Shown piece by piece: positions 48,294-57,725 of a stretch of DNA of 64,000 nt; within the stretch, counting starts at the first letter, position 1; each line of letters opens with the position of its first letter. The position numbers and the translations under genes were made by a program. The notes beneath the pieces are model-generated. The model saw only the letters and a list, made by a program, of their open reading frames with translations, was not told the origin of the DNA and made no database searches. This DNA comes from Rhododendron vialii (Eukaryota > Streptophyta > Magnoliopsida > Ericales > Ericaceae): the NCBI RefSeq assembly GCF_030253575.1, contig NC_080564.1, positions 2,896,501 through 2,960,500 of the forward strand, read 5' to 3'.

Positions 48294-51028
48294 CCACACA
48301 AACAGCTATTTACTGACTCTAAGACACGCTAATTGTACCCAGTAGAGATGCTCTAATAGACGCCATTGAGATGGGTTAGCTAAATAACAAAATAGCCAGA
48401 AGGCACCAATAGCTAATAAACAATGTGACCAAGGATACTCCCTTGCATAACAGGAAGCAAGTATGGATCAAGCTGCAAAAACAAGATGTCATAGTCAGCA
48501 ACAGTGAACTTAAGCTCTGCATGATGGAAATGAAACATCAATAAGCTTAAATCCGGCTGGCAGTGAACCCACCTTATTTTCTATGAGCACTTCCAACATA
48601 TAGTTGTTCCAAAGAAACCTAGGGTCTGCCTGTGGAAAAAACATTAGACGTCAATGATGACACGTACACATGTAGACCGAATTTTTAAAAATAAAGGTCT
48701 GAAATAACGGTAAATCCACGTATAGGCAAACATGAACAAAGAAGCCATTGTTCAAGAAGTCAATTCACTAGGTAAAAATCACGATGCCACGGAAAAAATA
48801 AACATCTCAAACATCAAGAAAAGCTTACCTGTCTCCAAAGAGGAAGCAGCTTTGACTCATCACCTAAACTATGCAATCGTTGGGCACTGAAAGCCACAAA
48901 ACATTAGGCATTTATTAGAAAAAATATCACCATGAATGCCGTGGATGACTGAGAATACGAACGGGTCAACACCAACAGTATTGAACTTGTATGCAACTTA
49001 GGTATCAATAAATATTTATACAAGGTTCTTGCATTGATTTATCTTTCAACCAAAAGTGTCTCAGGAGCTATTTTACATGGACCACAGAACACGTCAAAGT
49101 ACAATTTACGCATTAAGGATGGTCATACAAGTTTGTGTTACTGCTGGATAGTCAAAGTATTGTCTAAATCTCTCTGTGGAAACTGGATCACCAAATAATC
49201 TAGGCAAGTGACTCAACAGGTGTCAACCAGGAAGCCTGTTGGAGCTAAGCATTATATAGTCGTAAGTTTCACGTTCTTTTGAGATGATACCGGAAAAAAG
49301 AGAGAAGCATGATGGATAAGGGGGTCAAATAACGAATATAAGTATGAAACTGTTGAGAGTACAGTAATCGTCAATAAAGCAATGCATATGAAATGATTCA
49401 TATGACTACATGATTCCTCCACAGTGATTTCACAGCATTAACATAATGATAACAAAAACTTAAACCCAATCATACAAAAGGCTGTATAAGACCATCACTG
49501 GTTAAACTTCTTAAAGTCACTTGCAGAATGCCTATTGTAGGAAACAAGCTAGTTCACCTAGATAACTCCACTTTGACAATAAAGAAAAGGCCAACACTTT
49601 TATAATTGAAAATAATAAGATGGAAATTAAATCACCTCAGTGTTATATTGACATCATATGAAAAATACAGTCCCGGAGTCCTCTCTGCAATACCTAAAAG
49701 CCCAGAAAATTCAGTTTCCATCCTTTTCTGCCAGAAAATGTTTCATATAACAAAGTTAGAAACAATACTCAGCAATGTTAGTATAATACATACAGTAGAC
49801 TGCAAGAGTTGAGCACATATACCTGCTCCAAAGGGGTATTCTTAAGAGAATGATCACAAGGAAAGACCTTCAAGGATGACACTTTGAAGATAGGAAGCCC
49901 CATGTAAGAACCAACATGTTCACGTCCCGTTATAACTAACAAATAAGACCCTGAAACATAATGACAACATAATAGTTCCAGTAAGGTGACAACTCTGGTT
50001 CCAACCTTCCAGGAGTGTATTGATGGAATCTTAACTAGCGTGGATCAAATTTAATCATAAAAAGTCACATCTTATCTTAATCTTAATCATATAAAAGACT
50101 CAAGGTGCTTCTAAAAGGATGCTTCAATTTCTATACCATTTTAGTAAGCGCTATCAAGAATTTAGTGAGCATCTCCAATGGGAGGAGTCAAATCTTATGT
50201 GGAGCTTCACTTGTCAAAATTGACATCATAAGCCTCCCCAATCTTACCTTCAAACCCAAAGTCAAAGTCAAATCCTACATGGATTTGACAACTAATTTGC
50301 ATCAAGTGTCAAATGCAAAAGTGGTTATTTAGATTACAAAAATAGTGTATTGGTTTTTTTTTTTAAAACACCCTGAGAGCAAATCCGACATCATGATTGG
50401 AGGAAGAATGTCATGGGTGTCAAATTGCCACACCAGCCTTCAAAATTTTTTGGCATCTCCATATTTGAAGCAAAGATTGGAGATGTACCCCTTTCAAAAT
50501 CATTCTAAACAACCTCATCTGTTCAAATTGTTATGGTGTTGGCTAGCATAAATCTCACAAATAGGGAGTTTTGGTGCACTGGTCTCTCATGGTTAACTAG
50601 CGAGTGAATGATAGACGATGCTGCAGAATCCTAAGTAGGGCGTCTATGCATCCTCCTTACATTTTGGGTGCTCACAAAGAAAGTCTTACCAGCCAAGAGC
50701 TTCAGAATCCCAATTACACCAAAGATAGTCTGAATTTTTGGAACTCTAACAGAGGTTGATTGTGGAATGTCATCTGGAGAGTAAACACCCAGCATCAAGT
50801 GAGGAAAAGAACAAGAAGATAAAGCTGAAATTTTGGAAGTTATAAGCATGTCAAACAAGTAACAAGATAATGCAGCTCACCAATAAGATTCATTGACCCA
50901 TCCACCCGACTGATTGCCAAGCAGGAGCCAGTAGAGCCACAAGTGGGCTCAATAACATACTGATCCGGAAATTCCCATAACCGCATCCTTGTATATAGCT
51001 TCTGTGAAGGATCTGCCTTCTCCATCAT
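41033..51028 (-). CDS. SAC7: SAC-domain phosphoinositide phosphatase, RHD4/SAC7 type
   Basis: Removes the 4-phosphate of PI4P (family knowledge) at ER/secretory membranes; in Arabidopsis RHD4 is needed for root-hair tip growth. Twenty coding exons, read 5' to 3' on the minus strand: 51028-50881, 50773-50690, 49950-49823, 49727-49636, 48886-48829, 48629-48573, 48472-48439, 48016-47936, 47598-47492, 46401-46315, 46201-46124, 45255-45185, 45109-45011, 44068-43969, 42965-42857, 42715-42643, 42526-42433, 41816-41724, 41461-41395, 41163-41033. The sum is 1791 nt, 596 residues, all phases consistent. Evidence: LWEFPDQYVIEP at the N-terminus, the catalytic CX5R in TNCIDCLDRTNVTQ, YLHFDFHRICGHVHFERLSI, the SIQYSGTPALKGDFVR block, DAIDLLQGHYIVSVSRE, and a membrane anchor (ALLLVLAGFFLTIMSL, then SVGIVAYVRANG) ending NRPRLHKPRS. 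SAC6 and SAC8 are close paralogues and cannot be fully excluded. Confidence 0.9.
43180..43470. other. SAC7 intron block with GC-rich insert-like sequence
   Basis: A stretch of clearly different base composition inside the intron between exons 44068-43969 and 42965-42857. It has GGGGTCCGGCGCCAGCC and CGGGCTTCAATCC, which could be part of an old SINE or TE. Overlapping open frames on both strands show no family motif. Confidence 0.35.
47766..47877. repeat. hairpin in SAC7 intron, about 40-bp arms
   Basis: CCATGAAAAGGTCCAGGAAA and GGACAATGGAC on the left are exactly mirrored at 47833-47871, with one mismatch further out. The loop is about 21 nt (AGTTCAGATTCACATTAAACC). The arms extend weakly to GTACAT on both sides. 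Either a tiny fold-back MITE or a hairpin RNA source. It lies between exons 48016-47936 and 47598-47492. Confidence 0.75.
48060..48353. mobile_element. MITE with GAGCATCTCC termini in SAC7 intron
   Basis: The left end GAGCATCTCCAATGG and the right end AGAGATGCTC are inverted repeats. The interior holds a CT/CA microsatellite at 48260-48293. No matching target duplication is seen, so the ends are approximate. Same terminal type as 52857-53525. Confidence 0.6.
50167..50489. mobile_element. MITE-like element with GAGCATCTCC terminus in SAC7 intron
   Basis: The left end GAGCATCTCCAATGG and the right end ATTGGAGATGTACC are inverted. The interior shares the GTCAAAT...TTGACAT words with the block at 7207-7868. 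Confidence 0.55.
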
Positions 51029-52160
51029 TATAGGGATGGAATAGCTAGGAGGAACAGCAATAACATAACATTATTTTTTGGGGGACAAACGAAGGATGAT
51101 AGCTATTCAACATGCTGTAGCAACCCCAAATGTTGACAAATTAAGACATTAGACCCCCTCCCTTAAAGCCCCTTTGGATTGTGAGAAAGTGTGTGATAAG
51201 AAAGGGGAAGGAGCCAATCAAAAAATATCATTTTTGTACTTTTCTCTCCAGTTCTCACCAGATTACTCAATCTTATGAGTGATTTGGCAAGAAACTCTAA
51301 TACGAGTTCTTTCTTTTCTTATCAAATCCCCAAATCTAACGGGGCTGTTAGTACCCTCGTTCTACCAAAGTCACGAAGTCACTACATCTTCATCACCCAA
51401 GAACAATTAACTAATAATGGGTGATAACCACGGGCAAATATCAACACTAAGTTCGAATATACATTGATGAACCTGTTACTTTCATCTAAGCATCATTCTA
51501 GACGAATAGTAACGAACCCACTAACATCAAACTTTGAGTTTCAAATTACCTATCTGCACACGTGCCAACACAGATTCATTAACCCACTACTTTCAAGCAG
51601 CATTCTAGGCAAATAGTAACCCACCCACTAAAATCAGAAGTTGAGTTTCAAATTACCTATATGCACAACATATGTATTCCAACATAGATTCATTAACCCA
51701 AAACTTTCAACTAAGCAGCATTCTATACAACTATCGAAACAAACCCAGTAACATCAAAAGTCGAGTTCTAATTACCCATCTGCACAAGAGATGTATTCCA
51801 ACATACAGTCATCAACCCACAACTTTCAACTAAGCAGCATTCTATACAATTATAGTAACGAACCCACTAAAATCAAAACGTCGAGTTTCAAATTTACCTA
51901 TCTGCACAAGAGATGTAAACGTAAATACATACATGTAATAGGCTGGTTTACCTGATAGAATATGATTCAAGTAACGGCCGCAAGGGATGTGAGATCCAAT
52001 TGGAGAAAGCAACAGTCAGTACCGATATGGGTCTTGGTTGAAATTGCTGAAAAAATCGAAATACCAATATGTGTTGTGATTGGTAAGAGCTAACGAATCG
52101 GATCGGCTGAGAGAGAGAGAGAGAGAGCGAGCGAGAATCAGTCAAAATAATGATATGTGG
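51029..52160 (-). promoter_or_regulatory. SAC7 5' UTR exon, 5'-UTR intron and promoter side
   Basis: On the minus strand a CT-rich leader (about 52140-52108) runs to a donor CAG/GTAAAC at 51952/51951. The next acceptor (TAG at 51045-51046) lies 16 bases before the ATG. This makes a noncoding first exon and a UTR intron of about 0.9 kb, by inference from splice signals. The intron contains three or four imperfect repeats of a 60-70-bp unit around TTCATTAACCCA...CTTTCAACTAAGCAGCATTCTA (about 51470-51910). Confidence 0.55.
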
Positions 52161-52856
52161 GTGGGGTTTCGAAATTGAAGAGGAACAACGGATGTAGACC
52201 TGGTTTGGTGGCGCTAAATAACTGCAAGACCGGAGGAATTGAGCTTAGATCTCGGAATTTTGGAAATAGCAAACGGAATTGAAACCACTACCTTTTTTTG
52301 GAAAGGTGATTTCTTGGGAATTTATGCGAAAAGAAGGCCGGGCCCCGCTCAATTTTAGAAAGTGTAAATTACAGTTTTTGATCCCTGTAGTTTGTCCCAA
52401 TTTACTTGAGGCTTTGTTTGAAACTTGGAGAAAGAAAAGTAAAAGGAAATTACGTAGTTAATTAAGAAGGAAAATAGAAGAGAAATTGGGAGGGCAGTCG
52501 AATTGAAATTTAAAATTTTCCCTTTCTGTTTTAAGAACCAAACAAGGGAAGGAATTGTTTTAAAATTTACTCCTTCTTTCCACAAGTTCCAAACAGAACC
52601 GTTTTTATGGAGTACTTATTTCTTAACAACTGATTATACTACTATATGGGAAGATTAATGCTTGGAGAGTGTGTCTATTATAAGGAGATCAGTATATTTG
52701 TTCTCTCGCGATGCGCTTAATTTTGAAAGTGTCAAGAACCTACTCGAGATCTTATTCTAAAGTAATAAAAAAAAAATATGAAGACACATACCAAATCACC
52801 GTGACGTTGTTATGTTTTTTTATTTATTAGAGTGGAGTGTTGTCATTGGCGAATTA

Positions 52857-53318
52857 GAGCATCTCCAACAGTCTCAGTTGCATCCTAATCAAATTGACTA
52901 CTCAAAACACCAAAATTCTACTTTGACTACTCACAAAATACACCCCTCTCCCAACAGTCTAAGCAAACGCCTACTCAAACCCCAAAACTCCTAAAAAAAA
53001 ATCAAAATCACAAAACCCCTTCCCACCGCCGCCACCGCCACCACCACCACCACCAGCCATACCCACCGTCTGAATCAAGTCAAAAACCCACAAATCAACA
53101 CTGGAATCATAAACCCACAAACCCACAAATCAAGTCAAAAACCCACAAATCCACAAAATCATAAACCCACAAACCACAAAGCCACCGTCGATTTCACCGT
53201 TGCCGTCGAGTTCGATTTCGATTTCACCGTCGAAAACCCACAAAAACATAGAAATACACCTCGCCATCGAGTTCAATTTCACCGTCAAATTTCCAGTTCG
53301 TGGGTTTCTAGACCCAAC

Positions 53319-53382
<64 letters not shown>

Positions 53383-53525
53383 CAAAGTGAGGCTTAAACC
53401 TCGCTGGCCCTGACGTGGTACTGTAGTAGTCATCGGAGAGACGAGACTGTTGGCCGAGGGTTTTGAGGGGTTTCACTTGGGAAAGAGGCAAAAGTGGAGA
53501 AGAACCGAGCCTATTGGAGATGCTC
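52857..53525. mobile_element. PIF/Harbinger (Tourist)-type MITE with TTA target duplication
   Basis: The left end GAGCATCTCCAACAG and the right end CTATTGGAGATGCTC are inverted. TTA flanks both sides (52854-52856 and 53526-53528), as for PIF/Harbinger elements. The interior has many AAACCCACAAATC repeats and a GT/GA microsatellite (53319-53381). 669 bp, no transposase. Confidence 0.75.
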
Positions 53526-53624
53526 TTACATCACCTTTCTTTGCTTGTGAATTTGGCCTTGGCAAATCCGAAACTGTTGCCGGCTTTATGGCAATAAAAT
53601 TTCTGCTTCTGGCATTGCGCTTAA

Positions 53625-53946
53625 TGTTCGGCTAAATAAGTCAAGTGGCTTATTTGTTCTTATTCAAATATTTTTCGTATTTGTTAATTTTTTGGAAATT
53701 ATTGCATCATCATGACGAGAGGAATTTAAAAAGTAAAAAATTATTATCGAAATCAAAAAAAAATTGAATAAAGACGAAAAAATTGGCTTATTTTCTTCTT
53801 TATTCAAAAAAAATTTGATTTCGATCATAATTTTTACTTTTTAGATTCCTCCCAAAAAATTGACGAAAAACTAACAAATACGAAAAAAATTTGAATAAAG
53901 ACAAAAAAATAAACCAGTTGGCTTATTTAGCCGAATGGGGCCTAAG
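53625..53946. mobile_element. AT-rich fold-back MITE, copy 2
   Basis: The ends TTCGGCTAAATAAG and CTTATTTAGCCGAATGG are inverted. Internal words are shared with 35439-35708. It starts about 100 bp beyond the 52857-53525 MITE. Confidence 0.75.
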
Positions 53947-54987
53947 TCTTGCACAGGACTGATTTCTCTGGGACGTGTTGGATACGGCAGCCATTAATTA
54001 ATTAATTTGTAAAGCATCAACCTAAAGGTTTGGTCAAAGATTCCAAATCTCGAGGCCACCGAGGTTAGCCCGGTTGCATCGAAATTAATCGGAAATATGT
54101 GCAAATTGGTCCGAACATTCGGTTTTCAAAACAAAATTTACTAAAGTATCCATACATACAATATGGTAGGTCTTGGTGCTTCAAATTTCTAGTGGCCATG
54201 TGGTGCTGCTCGTATCAAAACTTGTGATCCGAACAAATTGTTGTACTTCCCTAGTAAAGGAAAATGAATCATCTCATACAGCAAAAACCTTGGAAATCAT
54301 ATGAAATTTGGGCAAAAAAAGACTAAAGTTTGTCCTTTTTTTGACGAACAATATCATCCCATTAATATCATAGAAATCAAATAAACAGTACAACCATATG
54401 AATACAAACCATACAAATAACCCACACAATAGCCAACACAAAACAACCCGACAAAACAAGGTCAACAATACACCCCCACAAAACCCAAAAGGAAAACACA
54501 AGCATTTGCTCAACGCCAAAAACACGAACAACTAAACCTGCAAAACAAGAGAATAAGAGACAGAGAATACACGAGAATAAGAAACAAGAATGAATAATCG
54601 GCAGTAGCAGTTGATAACAACAACTAGAGTTCTGCACAGACATAACAGAAAATCCTCAAAATTGCTTCCAAAAATGTGGGGAAATGAAACATAAACCTCA
54701 GAGCAATCAAATTTACCTTCTTAAACAGCGGATAGATAAAATAAAACAAAAGAAAAGAATGTGTTACACATAACATACACATTGTTAGAACATTTTACGA
54801 AGAAAACTCCAAAAACATCTCTCCGATTTCTAAACCGGTAAGTAAAATAATCCCTCGAACAACAATGCTACGTACACAGAAAAAATCATATCGTGACTCG
54901 AATTCACGTTATATGCGGTCCCGTACGTTACACCTAACTAGAACCCATTTTTTCTGTGTACGTAACTTTACTGTTCTTGGACTTATA
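53947..54987. other. intergenic, 3' side of the zinc-finger gene
   Basis: No gene recognised. AT-rich. Minus-strand open frames at 54274-54643 are hydrophobic and low-complexity, and I do not call them. A tiny MITE lies at 54870-54963. Confidence 0.5.
54870..54963. mobile_element. 94-bp MITE-like element with perfect 17-bp inverted repeats
   Basis: ACGTACACAGAAAAAAT at 54870-54886 is exactly reversed and complemented at 54947-54963. It lies within the probable 3' UTR of the zinc-finger gene, 24 bp beyond its stop codon. Confidence 0.65.
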
Positions 54988-55788
54988 TCATATGAAATCT
55001 CCACGTTCGTCTCTTGGAGGCGGGGCGTTGAGGTCAAGATTTCTTCTTCTCTCCGCCTCACCAGAAGCCTCCGCCGCTCCCTCCGCTCTCTCCTCCACAT
55101 TTGGCCCGGCGGGAGCCCCAACTCCCCCTCCCTCAGCCGCAGGGGGTTCCACTGCCACGCCGCCTTGACCAGCCACGTCTCCGCCGTCAAGTGGGTTCAG
55201 CAGGTGCTCCACCCCCTCGTCAACGAATTCCTGCCGGGTAAAAGTTGGGGGCGGAAAAGCGCCTCGGTACCCGCGATCCGCGTGGGTTCTCAGATGACCA
55301 CATAACCCCCTGTCCGAGTCGAAGTACCTGTCGCAGATACTGCAATAGAAAATGCCCTGCCCCTCCACCTCCGCCCCTGCTGGCGGTGGGGGCGGTGGAG
55401 GAGGAGGAGGTGGAGGTGGCGGGACATCTCTGACTGGCCTAGACGGGCCCGCTCCGTCGTCCCCCTCTCTTGTTCTTTTCCTTTGAACAACCCCACCACT
55501 ACCACTACCAGAAACACCCCCGATTCGCAACACCGCCGCTGACCCACCACCCGAACCGCCGCCCACACTCGGGTCCACCGTACCCGAACCCCCACCCTCC
55601 ACACCGAATTGAACTCCATGAGGAATTTCAGATGTGATTCCTCGGCCTGCAGGATGGGGAGCCGGTGGTTGTGGTTCTTGCCCAGGGACAGGGGCGCCGC
55701 CGCGGCCGCCGGAGGAGGAGCCTTGTCCTACATTGCGGCGTATCGGGGCTCGGCCACGGTGGGGCGGAGTTTGATCGGGGTTGCTCAT
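54988..55788 (-). CDS. single C2H2 zinc-finger protein with C-terminal EAR motif
   Basis: A probable nuclear transcriptional repressor of 266 residues, encoded by one exon. Around residues 145-170 it has one C2H2 finger, FYCSICDRYFDSDRGLCGHL followed by RTH, spaced C-X2-C-X12-H-X3-H. The helix reads DRGLCGH, a variant of the plant QALGGH signature. The C-terminus has NLDLNAPPP, a DLN-type EAR motif that recruits TOPLESS-like co-repressors in other plant C2H2 proteins. Upstream are a run of about 14 prolines, glycine-rich low-complexity sequence, and a basic QRKRTRE that could be a nuclear localisation signal. The ATG at 55786-55788 follows a GA/CT microsatellite leader. Coding GC content is far higher than in the flanks, partly because of the Gly/Pro/Ala runs. 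I do not recognise a named orthologue. Confidence 0.85.
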   Translation of the reverse strand: MSNPDQTPPHRGRAPIRRNVGQGSSSGGRGGAPVPGQEPQPPAPHPAGRGITSEIPHGVQFGVEGGGSGTVDPSVGGGSGGGSAAVLRIGGVSGSGSGGVVQRKRTREGDDGAGPSRPVRDVPPPPPPPPPPPPPPAGAEVEGQGIFYCSICDRYFDSDRGLCGHLRTHADRGYRGAFPPPTFTRQEFVDEGVEHLLNPLDGGDVAGQGGVAVEPPAAEGGGVGAPAGPNVEERAEGAAEASGEAERRRNLDLNAPPPRDERGDFI

Positions 55789-55814
55789 TATCTTCGCCGG
55801 AGATGATGATCAGT

Positions 55815-55815
<1 letters not shown>

Positions 55816-55868
<53 letters not shown>
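55816..55868. repeat. (GA)n microsatellite in the zinc-finger 5' leader
   Basis: About 26 GA units, starting 28 bp upstream of the ATG on the minus strand, where it reads (CT)n. Confidence 0.9.
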
Positions 55869-55871
<3 letters not shown>

Positions 55872-57725
55872 AGGAGTGAGAAAAACAGAGTACGTAAGAA
55901 CAGGGGAATGGACGTGGTGGCCGTTGTATATATAGTGGAGGGAAATTTTTGAATTGGCGGTTATATGGAAGGTTACGTCCTTAGATCTTGGACCGTCGAT
56001 GTTTGGTGGATGACGAAGTGGACGGTCCGGATGGGATTTTTGGTGACAGTTGATGTAACGGTGCATGGTTTTTCCGTTGGTGAGGGAGTATGGAATAAAG
56101 ACTTGTGCCTGATGGTGGGAGGCGGGAAAGTAACGGTTTAACGATTGCGCTGGTTGCAAAAATTACGTGGCCAATATACCCTCGTTTTTTAACGATTGTA
56201 AGACGAAAATGCCCTTGATGTCGTATACGGGTTTTTTGCGAAATTATACACTTCAGAAGTATTTAAGACTTTATTTTTTAATGAAATGACTAGTTGATTG
56301 ATTCTGTGGGGAAAAAAATAAAATGCACTTGTGGTGGTAGCTAATTTGCTACTCCATCCGTTCCAAATTGAGAGTTCCTCACGGGGATTCTAACTATTTT
56401 AGGAAACGTGCAATGATTAAACATATATTGCCTATCATTTCCACCATTACCCCTATATTCTACCTACTTTATAACACTTATTTTCATTTGTGAGAGACAC
56501 TTTTGGAAAATCACCAAATTTTTCCTTCCATTTTTGGAAATAGAGTCATCATTTTGGAACAATTCAAAATGGAATAATGGACTCTCAATTTGGAATGGAG
56601 GGAGTATGTTGCTATGACGACGACGAAACTGGTATTTCGTTGATCCAAAATCCGGTCTTGAGTGGACTAAGTGGATTTTTTACTACTGTTGTTGTTTCTT
56701 GCGGCTTTTTGCTTAATTTTTGCTATTTTAGTTGTGTTTCTTGTTGATTTTGTGTGTTTGTTGTATTTTGATTGGATCACTTTTGGGCCGTGTAATCGTT
56801 TTTATAGTTTTTTATATCTACATCTGGCACTTTCTCGAAAAAACCCAAAATTGCTATTATCATTGACACCTCATTTGTCGAAAATAACCAGTCTTGCAAA
56901 ATCTATGCAGTCATTTTCCCTTAATCTTGTCAATAGAAAAAGTAGTTATTCTTATTTTTTTGATAAGATACGAAAATAAAATAGAACCATAACGTTTACT
57001 TGTTATCCATTGGTATAGAAACGAGGGTAATGAATTTACAAGCTTATTAACTGGGGCAATTAAGTATCATAGCTGTAGGTGCAATGTCAGTTCTAACCAC
57101 TATAAAAATGATGTGCATTCTCTTGTTGATGGGAGTTGATGTCGGGATGTAGCTGCTTCTACAATGACAAAAAAAATGTACCGCACATTTATGCATCAAA
57201 ACATTTAGACATGGAATTGGATTTTCTCTAGCCTTAAATTTGGACCAGAGAGAACATGAACCCTTTAGACAAACGTTTACATGTGCTCCTACCTTCACGC
57301 TTTATATCGCTTTCGTTTCGGGAAGACCAAAAAAAAGAAAAGAACATCCTTCAGGCACAGCCCCAGCATAGAGATAATCAAAAGTAGCCAAACGAAATAG
57401 TAGAACATGAATTACAAAAAAAAGAGAGCAAAGAAACAGTAGAACTTGGGTTCAACTTTGTCCAATTTCGTCAACCCAGTGGAGGACCCCCAAAAAAACT
57501 GGGAGTTTTTATTTTGCATGAAGTGCAATTCATGGGAGTCTTTCTACACTACATGTACACAGCAGTACTCATGTCCAAACTTCAACAAGTTCACAACTCT
57601 ATAGTAATATGTACTTAACGAACTACCATCTGGATAAGCCTCTGGAGTGTCACGAACTTCAGTTTGTTTCTGAGAGACAACATATGTGGTATCGAGCTCA
57701 GCATTATGATAACAATGATCATAAG
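55869..57725. other. promoter of the zinc-finger gene and intergenic region
   Basis: It has the zinc-finger promoter (55869 to about 56200), a Stowaway MITE (56352-56604), AT-rich sequence, and then the DSK2 3' UTR on the minus strand up to 57725. No further gene recognised. Confidence 0.55.
56352..56604. mobile_element. Stowaway-type MITE with TA target duplication
   Basis: CTCCATCCGTTCCAAATTGA and TCAATTTGGAATGGAGGGAG are inverted ends. TA lies at 56350-56351 and 56605-56606. 253 bp, non-coding. Confidence 0.88.

Noticed and set aside
54909-55619. Several long frames on both strands over the zinc-finger gene
   Set aside because: Caused by high GC content and repeats in the real coding sequence; only the 54988-55788 frame has domains.
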